The translations under genes were made by a program, and so were the position numbers. Below are positions 22,420 to 32,673 of a stretch of 64,000 nucleotides of DNA, in pieces. Source of the DNA: Arcuatula senhousia (taxonomy: Eukaryota; Mollusca; Bivalvia; Mytilida; Mytilidae); NCBI GenBank assembly GCA_963971305.1, contig OZ020305.1, forward strand, positions 1,149,001 to 1,213,000, in the 5' to 3' direction. Each line of letters begins with the position of its first letter. The stretch's first letter is position 1. Below the pieces are notes generated by a model, which saw nothing but the letters and a program-made list of their open reading frames with translations, was not told the origin of the DNA and ran no database searches.

Positions 22420-22872
22420 AGTCAGCGGTATCAGCATACTGGATGATGTTGAGTTCTCGTCTCTGTAACTGTGCCTTTAGTGGCTGGAGTCTTGTGTAGA
22501 GTGTGGTGTATCTTCTTCTCTTGGTTAGCTTAAGTCCTCCTGCTTTGTACTGAATCAGTGTGACCTCGTTGGCGGTTTGAAGTTCTTGTGGATAGAACAG
22601 AAGTACATATAGTTAGGGTGTGGAACTTTGACGATCTTCTTCAAACTGTTGTGCCATCCTTCTAGGTGGTTGGTGGTTCTTGATCCCTCGGCCTGGTGGT
22701 GGTTCCAGAGTTGCCTGTTAGCTTCGACCCAGTATGTTGTAGCGTAATCTGTGAAAATAGTGACATCTGTAGTATCTGCTTGGTTAATGTCTTCTTCACT
22801 TTTAAAGATCTTATATATTTTTTTTCTTAACATTTTAAGTCTTGCAACATTTTTTTCTGATTTTTTTAACAT
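22420..22872 (-). pseudogene. MULE-type transposase C-terminal remnant
   Basis: On the reverse strand the reading FTDYATTYW...LWNHH...RTTNHLEGWHNSLKK...HPN resembles the end of Mutator-like transposases found with FLYWCH-type proteins, in which a WN...R-T-N-N-x-E-G-WHN stretch is characteristic. A frame change near 22580 leads into a further Lys/Arg-rich stretch (KLTKRRRYTTLY, then RELNIIQYADTADYLLH) down to 22420. There the 2.2-kb hairpin element interrupts it. The catalytic N-terminal part is absent. It is a dead fragment inside the receptor intron. Confidence 0.6.
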
Positions 22873-23075
22873 TAATTATGTAATAATGACTATAAAAACT
22901 TTTTTTTGTTTATCTAAGAATTATTACCTAGAACAAAAATGTGGGACAACCAGAACTCATATTGTGGGACAATTAGGAATAGCATAATTTTAAAATGTGG
23001 GACAATTAGGAATAAACCAATTATTTTTGGCTAGGTTTATGTCTTAACGTTCTACTATAAACATGTAGAATATAC

Positions 23076-23890
23076 AGGGTGAGTGTTGGGAAGGAGGAAA
23101 AAGTCAGCGTAGGGGTGAAGATTCAAGAAAGGGTAAGGGTGAAGGTTAAAGTAAGGGTGAGGTTGAAATTTAAAGTAAGGGTGATGGTGAAAGTAAAAGT
23201 AAGAGTGGGGTCGAAGGTTAAAGAAAGGATAAGAGTAAAGGTTAAAGAAAGGGTAAGAGTGAAGGTTAAAGTAAGGGTGGGGATGAAGGTTAAAGTAAGG
23301 GTAAGGTCGAAGGTTAAAGAAAGGGTAAGAGTGAAGGTTAGGGTAAGGGTGGGGATGAAGGTTAAAGTAAGGATAAGGTCGAAGGTTAAAGAAAGGGTAA
23401 GAGTGAAGGTTAAAGTAAGGGTGTGGATGATGGTAAATATAAGGGTAGGTTCGAGGGTTAAAGAAAGGGTAAGAGTGAAGGTTAAAGAAAGGGTAAGAGT
23501 GAAGGTTAAAAAAGGGTAAGAGTTAAGGTTAAAGTAAGGGTGGGGATGAATGTAAAAGTAAGGGTTGGTTCGAGGGTTAAAGAAAGGGTAAGAGTTAAGG
23601 TTAAAGTAAGTGTGTGGATGAAGGTAGGTTCGAAGGTTAAAGTAAGGGTGGGGATGCAGGTAAAAGTAAGGCTAATTGTAAAGGTCAGAGTAAAAGTAAT
23701 TGTGAAGTAGGGGTAAAGGTTAAAAGGATAATTTTGAAGGTCAAAGTAAGGGGTTAAGGTTAGAGTTAGGGTAGGAGTGAGTGTTCAAGTAGGAGAAGGG
23801 AGAATGTTTAAGTAATGGTAGGGTTGAAGGTTAAAGTAAAGGCAGGGGTGAAGCTTAAAGTAAGAGTAGGAGTGAAGGTTGAAGGTTGCT
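23076..23890 (+). repeat. Purine-rich minisatellite (GGTTAAAGTAAGGGTGAA-type)
   Basis: About 800 bp are built from units such as gaaggttaaagaaagggtaa and agggtggggatgaaggttaa, with higher-order units of roughly 48 bp. One strand is almost free of C, and the other is correspondingly free of G. The 146-codon open frame over it (VKVRV repeats) is a consequence of the repeat having no stop codons, not a gene. Confidence 0.85.
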
Positions 23891-24075
23891 TGTTTTTTTT
23901 TGGCAGTCGGAAAGATAACGGTTGAGTAAAACGTGGGGGACAACAAAAAATCAAAACAGGTTTATCAACTTCAAATATCTAATAAGAGGTGGGAAATATT
24001 CTGTCAAAAAGTTCTCTCAATTTCTCTACCAAAAGCTGACACAGGAAGAAAAACTTTTTTAGAGACGGTTTGAGA

Positions 24076-24652
24076 AACTACTGTCTGTAAAGGGTAGTCT
24101 GGAAAAAGGAAAAATCAAAAATATTTTTTTCTAAAATAATTTAACTTTAATTTGTTTACATAATCTTATTATTATCAAAAAGACGTAGATAGAAAATATA
24201 ACAACTTTACAGAAAGTTCAATACATTTTCTAAATATTCAGATATTTGCAAGCCTATGGGGATTTCCCATAGTGAAAAATGGCGGAAAAATTGTCAATTT
24301 CTATTGTGACGTCATATGACGTCAAAGTGCACTCCCAAATGTAAACAAAAACAAGTTGATCACAAAATATCTCTGTGATCTGAATGATATTCTAAAATTG
24401 TACAAAAAAGTGATTATTGACAATTTGGCATCCCCAAATATGGCTGCCATTTACAATGGAAAAACTAGGGGGCAAAGTGATGTTGCTTCATTTATCTAAG
24501 AGGTAAGCCATTTCTTTACTCATTTTTTTGTGTTTTTAATTATGTTTTCTTGCAAAGATAAAAATAGCAAACTTTTCAAAGATTTAAGCAACAACATGAA
24601 GAAAAAAAATAAGAATTTCTGTTCTCCAGACTACCCTTTACAGACAGTAGTT
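24076..24652. mobile_element. MITE with 27-bp perfect terminal inverted repeats
   Basis: The arms at 24076-24102 and 24626-24652 are exact reverse complements, with a centre of ctgtctgtaaagggtagtct. The interior is 520 bp, AT-rich, without a frame. A clear target duplication is not visible. Confidence 0.7.
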
Positions 24653-24689
24653 CGTATAACCTTGATCAAAAAGTGGAGAAAATGTTTGT

Positions 24690-24840
24690 TGTGTTGATTT
24701 AATTAATAGATGCCTCTGTATATGTATAACGTTTGCTCTGTTGTGGTGATTTTGTATCTATCGATTTATCTCTGTTTTTTTTTCTCGGATTAACGATATT
24801 TGATTGCCTCTTTAGTACACCCGTCCTTTTCTTCTTTCTT
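24690..24840 (+). repeat. Degenerate R1 tail
   Basis: The order ctgttgtggtgattttgt, then cggattaacgatatttgatt, then cctctttagtacacccg resembles the end of R1 at 9285-9365. Confidence 0.35.
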
Positions 24841-25309
24841 GCTAAGTAATTTCTAAGTGTGCGTATTTAATTTCCTTTTTTCTACATTGGATAAGTCAAT
24901 TTGACATTAGCTGTTTGATTTGTTTCGTACAACATTGGTAGGGCAACGTGACGTCATGAAACATGAACGTATTCCTTGGCAAAATTTAAAACGATATACG
25001 GATATTACTTTTGGAAGACACACACGATTTAAAAATAATGAAATGTCGTGAATTATAAGGAATGTTTTCAACTTTTGAACATGTTATAGTCATATAATGA
25101 ATTAATAGGGTCATAAACACCCTACATAACACGCTTCATGCTTCATTAGATGCAATCAAATGACTCAAATACATGAAACATGTTCAAAAATTGTTATTAT
25201 TTGCTTGAATATTGTCACATTGTTGTTTCTGGCTGAAATGCACACAAAAATCTGACATAAGAAAACGCCTTAAAAAACACAAAAGAATTTTGTTTTCGGT
25301 GAGACCTCG

Positions 25310-26065
25310 ATAGTTGAGATGCACTAATTGTGCACTTTTGCTTGCTGATTTGCATTCATATGAAGCAGACTTCTTACAATCTCTTCTTGACCAAAACATA
25401 TCCCAGACTAGCTCTCTCTTTTTACCTCACGTTCAATTATATTGATGATGTCATTTCATTGAACAATTCTCGATTTGGTGACTTTCTCCATCTCATATAT
25501 CCTCAGGAACTTGAGATAAAGAACGCAACGGATTCTTGGAAGTCTGATACATATTTAGATCTACATCTCTAAATTGACTCTCAAGGAAGAATTTCATTTG
25601 GCTTCCTTGTTCGAACGTTTTGGTTTTGATAACTTTTCGTTTTCAACAGTTTTGGAATATAACTTTCCAATGTTTTGATTTAAATGCTATGGATGAGAGA
25701 TTACTCCTTGAAATATCGATATAAAGCATATCCAATTTAACCGTTTATACCCGCGTTTTGGTATTTGTAATTTGTCAACAAAGCTCTATGACAAACGTGA
25801 TGACTAATATGATTGTCAACTTTCCCTTTTTGTGTAGCAACATCCCGTCTGCTCCTGCTTATGGAGTCTTCGTATCACAGTTGATTCGTTACTCCAGGGT
25901 TTGCAGGAATGACATCGATTTCCTTGGCAGAGCGTCACGTTTGACCCAGAAATAGCTGACACAGGGTTATGTTACTCCATTGTTGCTGTCTTAACTCAAG
26001 AAATTTTACGGTAGACACCATGCACTCGTAGACAATAATGAGTGCAAATGTTGGTTTGTCATAGG
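25310..26065 (+). pseudogene. YIDD reverse-transcriptase remnant split by an R3 insertion
   Basis: Starts at a CTNCALLLADLHSYEADF-like reading (25320-25370) and keeps FNYIDDVISLNN and IYPQELEIK near 25430-25520. It is cut at about 25592 and resumes at about 25772 with acaaagctctatgacaaacg, then NFPFLCSNIPSAPAYGV and SQLIRYSR. Several stops and frame changes are present. The R1 tail follows directly, as at 9.1 kb. Confidence 0.7.
25592..25771 (-). repeat. R3 fragment inserted in RT remnant
   Basis: The segment from tttggcttccttgttcgaac to cgcgttttggtatttgta is the reverse complement of the first half of R3. In intact RT copies the flanks (gactctcaaggaaga and tcaacaaagctctatgac) are adjacent, so this piece arrived after the RT. 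Confidence 0.65.
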
Positions 26066-26481
26066 GCGTTGATTTGTCTTCCTTTACCGGATTTGACACG
26101 CTGAATGGACTATTGGCAACGCGACGGGTGTGCTATAGCAAGCAGGAACTGCTTACTCTTCCGGAGCACCTGAGTTCACTCTTGTTTCGACTGGAGTTCG
26201 CGTTGTTGATTGATATTCAGTTGTTTTGTGTTTCCATGTTTTACATGTTGTCTGTGTTTGTCCTGTTCTTGTTGGTGTTTACTGGTTTTGTCTCTGCTCT
26301 TTCGGACTTTTGACATTCGGATACCCCATTGGTACCTCTGCTTCTTTGGTCTGTCGTAGAAATTTGGTTTGTCTTCCTTAACCGGATTTGGCATACTGAA
26401 TTGGATATTAGCAACACGATGGCTGTGCTATAGCAGGCAGGAACCACTTACTCTTCCGCCGCACCCGAGTTCACTCTTGTT
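26066..26481 (+). repeat. Two R1 tails in tandem
   Basis: The first copy spans 26066-26345. A second copy starts again near 26357 (gtttgtcttccttaaccgga) and stops at 26480. Both contain the string tgtgctatagca followed by the gcaggaac element. Confidence 0.65.
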
Positions 26482-29478
26482 ACAAATACATAACGGGTAT
26501 AAAACGGGTAATTTGTTTATGCTGTTTATGCATATTTTAAGGAGTAACCTCTCTTCAGCAGCCTTTGCATCTTGGAAGGTCAAAACCCAAAAGTATTGAA
26601 CCACGAAAAGTAATCGAAACCAAAAAAGTTGGAACATGGAAGCCAAATCCAGCACCGAAGATATCGACCATGTGCAGTACAAAGAAAGAAACCTGGTGTT
26701 TTAAACAATTTTGAATTAAACAAATGGATTTCAACAACAAAAAAGTATTAAATTAAAATGAAAAATTCGTGTCGTACAAGTCTGACGACCAGGCTTGTGA
26801 TAACCCTCGGTCCACCAGCAGCGGTTATCGACCCAGTGGTTTCAAAATACAAATACCAAAACGGGTAAAAAACGGGTAATTTGTTTATGCTGCATATGAA
26901 TATTTAAAGGAGTAACCTCTCATCAGCATCATTTGACTCAAAATATTGGAAGTTCAAAACCCAAAAGTATTAAACAATGAAAAGTAATCGAAACCAAAAA
27001 AGTCGGAACAGGGAAGCCATATCCAGCATCGAGGATATCGACTATGCGCAGTACAAGGAAAGAAACCTGGTGTTTTAAACAATTTTGAATTTCAGAAATG
27101 GAAATTTCGTCAACAAAAAAGTTTAAAATTTAATTGGTAAATTCGTGTCAGACAAGTCTGACGACCAGGCTTTTGGTTATCCTCGGGGACCTCTGGTCCA
27201 CCAGCAGTGGTTATCGAACTAGTGGTTTCAAAATACAAATACCAAAACGGGTATAAAACGGTTGTTATGCTATTATGCATATTTCAAGGAGTAACCTCTA
27301 ATCAGCATCATTTGAATCAAAACGTTGGAAGGTCAAAACCCAAAAGTATTGAACAACGAAAAATACTCGAAATAAAAAAAGTTCGAACAAAAGTGCGACG
27401 AACCTATTACAGAATCAGAGTGTCTGAAAGCATTGAAATCATTTAAAAATAACAAAAGTCCTGAAACAGATGGACTAACGGCAGAATTTTAAAAATTCTT
27501 TTGGAAAGATATTTAAAATTATCTGATAGAATGCCATCAATAGGCACGGTATTTTAATCTTCCACCAAAGAAAGATAAGGACAGAACTTTGTTGAGCAAT
27601 TAACATCCTCTACCACTCTTGAATATCGATTATAAATTTCTAGCAAAAGTCATTGCAGAAAGATTAAAACCCCACCTGCCAAAACTGATAAGCCCAGATC
27701 GAACAAGCTGTAGTACGTAGCCAAAATATTTATTGGCGATAACTTGCGTTTAATTTCGGATTCAAAGAAGCAAAGCGTGTTAAATTCGTGGCAATTCAAA
27801 TTTCTATCGTTGAACGGTAAAATTGTTATATTGAAATCTTTGGCTTTATCGAAATTAATATGTGCCATGAGTCAGAGTATGTCTCCAATGAAAATATTAA
27901 AAAAGTAAATGTTTCAATTAAATAATTCATATGGTCCAACGGCCCTTCGAAAGTTAAATTTGAAATTTTACAACAATCTTTAAAAGACGGAGGACTTAAG
28001 GCCCCAAACTTTGAGCATCAAGTAATTGCTGAAAGAGTTATGTGGGTAAAACGTTTTCTCTCAGAGTCAGTTTCTTGCTGGAAACAGGCTACTGAAGCAT
28101 TCTTCACTGGTTTCAATCTTAGAGATATATTTTTAGCCGATGTGACATGTCGGACACTGAGCTATTGATACCAAAGTTCTATATGCAAGTTTTAGACTCT
28201 TGGAAAAGTTAAAATCTTGTTTTGTTACTGACAACATCTTTGGTATAAGGAAAGAATTTTTATAGTTCAATCCATATATCAAAATTAACAAAAAGTGCAT
28301 TTTTTACAAATCGTGGTATAAGAGTGGCATTAAGTTAATTAATGACATAGTTAATGAAAACGGTGAATTTTTGTCTCATTCAGACATATATAGAAAGTAT
28401 GGCGTTAAGGCATCCTTTTTAGACATTGTCTCCTTGAGAGAAGCCATTCCAAACCCATGGAAAACCAAACTCTTATCACAGAAACCTTCTTTATTTAGCA
28501 AATCTTTCCAAATTGCATTCAAAGTCAATGGGAAACTACTATCCATAAAGCTCATGACATCAAATGATGCTCAATCACTTCTATTATCAAAAAACAAACA
28601 TAAACTACCATTTCATGAGAAATGGGAAGAAAGTTTTAACATTGAAATCGGTGAAGAAAATGGGAGCAAATTTATCTTTTGCCATATAGATGCTCTATTG
28701 AAAGGAGATTACAAGATTTTCAATATAAAATCATTTCTAGAATCGTGTCACATAATTATTTGCTAGAAAAATTAAGTATCAAAAACTCCAACAAATGTCC
28801 AAAATGTAACGAAGTTGAATCTATTGAATATATTTTTTTAGTGTCAATTCATCAATACTTTTTGGAAAGAATTTTCAATTTGGTGGCACTCTTTTTTTAA
28901 CTATAGATTAAATCTGGCTTTAAATATCATCATTTTTGGTTTAATGAATCATTAAATTATTGTATAATTTTAGGCAAATACTTTATCTCATATAAACATA
29001 CAGAAGGAGTTATTCTTAATATCAACATACATAATTATTTGTTATTTAAAAAAAAGATTAGTGGTACTTGAATATATTTATTTGCAGAAAGACAAACTTG
29101 GTGAATATAATAATGTTTTGGGTAGAATTACTGATTTTCTCAGAAATATGTAGATTGTTTGTCTCTTAATATCTAATTGATTTACATTTTGATTGCAGAT
29201 CATGATAATTTTTGTTATTGTAGAACTGAATGATGTACTTTTACATGTTATGGTTTAATGTATAACTAATATAAATGATATATTAAGGAAGGTTGTATTT
29301 GTAGAGAAAGCTTTGTATTTGAACAGAAAAATGTAATAAAAAAAAGTTCGAACAGGGAAGCCAAATCCATCACCGAGGATATCGACCATGTGTAGTACAA
29401 GGAAAGATACCTGGTGTTTTAAACATTTTGAATTTAACGAACGGAAATTTCAACGATAAAATAGTAATAAATTTAATT
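26482..29478 (+). repeat. Repeat R3, three tandem units (third split by a LINE)
   Basis: Units start at 26482, 26849 and 27235 (period 367 and 386 bp), each opening with acaaatac.. and aaaacgggtataaaacgg. Each then passes ggagtaacctct and gaggatatcgac, and the complete units end with caagtctgacgaccaggctt and ccaccagcagcggttatcga. The third unit is interrupted at 27390 and resumes at 29355. The family is also present at 21334, 25592 (reverse) and 13052. I do not recognise the class; the tail resembles molluscan SINE-like heads (ctgctggtggacc on the reverse strand). Confidence 0.7.
27390..29338 (+). mobile_element. 5'-truncated L1/Tx1-type LINE with target-site duplication
   Basis: The conceptual reading starts at the beginning of the RT domain (SFKNNKSPETDGLTAEF near 27440-27490) and continues with a degraded ERLKPHLPKLISPD stretch near 27655. 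A LNSWQFKFLSLNGKIVILKSL stretch comes next, followed by the SHSDIYRKYGVKASFLD region (28373). It ends with a CPKC...-type zinc cluster near 28790-28850. Stops and frameshifts are frequent, and the YxDD region appears deleted. The element is flanked by AAAAAAAGTTCGAACA at 27374-27389 and again at 29339-29354, so the insertion into R3 unit 3 is unambiguous. Confidence 0.8.
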
Positions 29479-29640
29479 CGCGTTGTTGATTTCCGTTCAG
29501 TTGATTTTGTGTTTCTTCGACCTGTTCTTGTTCGTGTTTACCGGCTTCGTCGTCGCCCTTTCGGACTTTTGAGACTCGAATGCCCCATTTGTGCCTCTTT
29601 GCTTCTTTGTGATTCAGAAGTTATATTTTTTGGAACAGGC
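29479..29640 (+). repeat. R1 tail fragment
   Basis: Contains cgcgttgttgatttccgttc, tgttcttgttcgtgtttacc and cgccctttcggacttttgag, joined directly to the end of R3 as at 13.1-13.4 kb. Confidence 0.6.
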
Positions 29641-29689
29641 AAGGCAAAATTGTATTGAAAATTTGACATATGGCGTAATCACGCATGTG

Positions 29690-29810
29690 CATGTTCCAGA
29701 CCGTACAGGTATTCAGACCGTGCGTGTACGTTCCGGACCGTACGAGTGTTCCTATACGGTCCGACCATACGCGTACGGTCCGACCGTGCAAGTATACCCG
29801 TAAGGTCTAA
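29690..29810. repeat. Cluster of CGGACCGTACG-type palindromic motifs
   Basis: CCGTAC/GTACGG and CGGTCCGAC motifs occur about nine times in both orientations within 120 bp (for example tccggaccgtacgagtgttc facing atacgcgtacggtccgacc). It is GC-rich against an AT-rich background. Not assigned to a known family. Confidence 0.6.
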
Positions 29811-30288
29811 AAAAAAAAGCTCGACCATACAAGTATGCAAACCATATAGGCATTTCTCTAAATTTGCATTTATTCATATAATATTAGGAAATAATATTTT
29901 ATTTTCAACCTATAAAGTGTTATTACCAACTCCCAGATTCCTACGGAATAAATAGGGAAACTAAAAAAAACGAAAAGAGGAAAGCAAACTTAAAATAATA
30001 AGACAAACAAAATAAAGCAAAAGTCAGAATTTGTAAATAGCTAAAATTTAGAAAGGTGGTAGGTGAGGGAATGTGGAAAAATGATGTTTAAGGTGGCTAG
30101 AGGCATTTAAACTGAGCATCTTTTTGCACATATTGAAATTTTATATAAAATTGATAAACTAACTTGACTTGGCATACAAAAACTTTATACTATAATATAT
30201 TTTATCAATTTAAAAGCAATTGGGATAGAAACAATGAAAATTTAATCATTTTTAGAATTTCCCGAATTCAAAGGGAGATAATTTATAT
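29811..30288. other. Noncoding intron sequence
   Basis: AT-rich sequence with nothing recognised. It lies in the intron between receptor exon 1 copy 2 and the 7TM exon. Confidence 0.4.
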
Positions 30289-31645
30289 ATGTCGTGTACA
30301 TGTTTTTATTTTGTACAAGTTATAACTTATATAAAAAATCGTACAAGTAATTACTTGTATGAGGGCATTTATAACCTGTACAAGCGCAGTTGTACAAGAA
30401 ATAACTTGTAAGGAAATTTTTCATGAAAAAATAATAACTTGTACAAGGGCTAAACTGTAAAATAATATAAGAAATATGTTCAAAAGCTAGTAATCAACCT
30501 TACAATAACAGTTTATATATTAAAAGGTCAACTTGGCAATGAGAATAAATCAGCTATTGTGAATAAATATTTAGTGTTCAGTACACAGCACTTGGGTTAT
30601 TTTAAGTCTGTAAAATAAAGAAAAATATATTTGAAGTCAATTTAGCTTCTGGCACTTATTCTAAAAACTGATAACCCACTGTAAAAAGGTACACCATTTA
30701 CTAAAGAGTACTCAAAACCTTCAGGGACTATTCATAGAAGTTCGACATTTTCCCCGAGATTAGCCCGCTCCGGCATCAACACTTTTGTGTTGACGAACAC
30801 ATCAAAGCTATAAATTATCCGTTTAAATTTCTTAATTGTCAAAACCCTTAGGTTTTTCCTACCCCAGACATAGGTTGGTCTGAGTCATTATTTGCTTTCT
30901 AGTTCGACTTTATTTGGTATTATTATTCTCTTGATAGTAATATAGTGTTTGGCATTTTTAACTGTTTGGTAGAGCGCATCTGATGAGTCTTGAATAGACG
31001 AAACGCGCATAAGGCGTAGCAAAACTTATTGTCTGAAACTTTGTTGTAATTTGTATTTCAAGACTGGCTTGTAAATATGTTGTTCTATGAATATATAAAT
31101 GTTGCAGCTTAGTCATTTTTTATTTCTCTTCTAGATATTGTTATAGGAGTTTGCTCGCATTTCAGAAGATATCTTAGTAAAGCTATTATGGATGAATTGA
31201 TAAAAAAAAATGAATTTTTCGCAAATTTGTTCCAAAATTCTGTATCTTTTTGGCTTGAATATAGCAAATTTTCTGACAAATTACATAACTCAAGAATTAA
31301 TCAGAATATAGCTATTTAATAAGATATCAGCTGAAAAGGGAGATACCTCATTACAAAATAGAAAATAATGAGATATGGAATATGTTTATGAGGCACACTT
31401 TAAAAATCCATGATAAAATTACCAAATTAAACCTAAATAGAATTCAAACTGACCTACATAATTAAAATCATTTAACAAATGTACAAGTTATCATTTTTTC
31501 TTCAAAAATTTCCGTACAAGTTATTACTTGTACACCTGATTTTGTACAGGTTATAACTTGTACGATCTCATCATACAAGTAATAACTTGTACAAATTTTT
31601 CATACAGGTTATAACTTGTACAAAATAATAACATGTACACGACAT
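30289..31645. mobile_element. Foldback element with arrays of a 19-bp palindrome
   Basis: The left end atgtcgtgtacatg (30289) faces catgtacacgacat at 31632-31645. Behind each end lies an array of the palindrome TACAAGTTATAACTTGTAC and variants: about five units at 30315-30410 and about six at 31480-31625. The interior carries a younger S1 copy (30740-31065). No frame. The shape fits a non-autonomous DNA transposon whose subterminal repeats could bind a transposase dimer. Confidence 0.65.
30740..31065 (+). repeat. SINE-like S1 copy nested in the foldback element
   Basis: Starts around ttccccgagattagcccgct, includes cctaccccagacataggttg, the core tgaatagacgaaacgcgcat, and the tail gaaactttgttgtaatttgt. 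It is very similar to the 2719-3050 copy. Confidence 0.7.
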
Positions 31646-32673
31646 ATAGAATGAATGGGACATTTTTCAAATTTCATGAATTTCTTAAAAAAAATGAATG
31701 ATGCCCCCATATTTTTTTCAGACAATTTCAAAGAGCTTTACAAAAGAGACTTGTCTTCAGAATTTGAGCTTTTTCTATAGTTGAAATTCATATTTAGGTG
31801 CCTCTATAGCTTTTTTCTTATATATCCTATATAAAAATATTGAAACTTTGCTATTTTTAGAAAGCTGATAGCGCTCTAAAATGAACGGTGACCCTCTCTT
31901 TTTATTTGATATTTTTTATCTATACATTAAGGCCTATCAATGTGCCAAAAATGAACAAAATCTATATTAGAATTCTAATAGCCCCGAGACACCTTAATAT
32001 GCATTTGGTAGAATTTGTTTGTTTTTATTCTCTGCTTTGTTGTTGGATTTCGCCGGTATATAGGGTCCACAAAAATGTCAGACTTCGTGATGATGATTAA
32101 AAAATCATTCAAAAAATATATTTAGTAAAGTAAAGTTTGAGGATGACAACAATACATATAACTTATATCTGTAGAAAGTAAAATCGGCTTCACGTACTAT
32201 AAAACTATGGAATTTTTTTGCTAAAAAGTAGGTAAATATGTGGGGGGAAAACTGACGGACGAATTGCTTAATCATAAATATTAAACTTAATGCATTATGT
32301 CTGAAAACATTAGTTCTCGTTTGCCAAATCTACAGTTAATATAATTTTGTGGGCTGCTTGTCTGTTCGTAGTTATTCTAGCCAAAAACATACAAAAATAT
32401 ACAAAATTTTATGTAATTTTGAGAAACAGTCAATTTTTCATCAAGTTTGATCAAATGCTAAAATGAGATTTGATCTTTTTCTTTGTTGAAACCATTGAAA
32501 TTTATTAACTTTCATTATATGATATCAAATAAATCAATATTTTAGCATAAAAAATTTTCACTTTTGAAAAAAGGGTCAAAATTAGCCTATATCATACCTT
32601 ACAAATGTTCAATTTTTACCCTTTTTCTTCTTTTCATGTCAGTAGATCTAGAAATTGTATCTCTATATTTCAG
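31646..32673 (+). other. End of intron before 7TM exon A
   Basis: No repeat recognised. The acceptor is a pyrimidine-rich tract, tctctatatttcag, ending at 32673. Homology to the other 7TM segment starts only near 32603 (aatgttcaattttt). Confidence 0.5.

Larger units (their letters stand above)
19700..23020. mobile_element. Composite MULE-like element in receptor intron
   Basis: The region is bounded by two clusters of GTGGGACAATTAGGAAT-like units, at 19711-19780 and 22940-23013, in the same orientation. Inside, on the reverse strand, is a Mutator-type transposase remnant (22420-22872). A 2.2-kb hairpin-rich insertion lies at 20177-22415. Because the bounding units are direct rather than inverted, they may be internal or terminal direct repeats rather than classic TIRs. 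Whether one element or several are present is uncertain. Confidence 0.45.

Noticed and set aside
23079..23519. 146-codon VKVRV-repeat protein
   Set aside because: By-product of a stop-free minisatellite; no start context and no domain.
32605..32673. ATG upstream of 7TM exon A
   Set aside because: Intron sequence before the acceptor. It would give no signal peptide and is not conserved in copy B.
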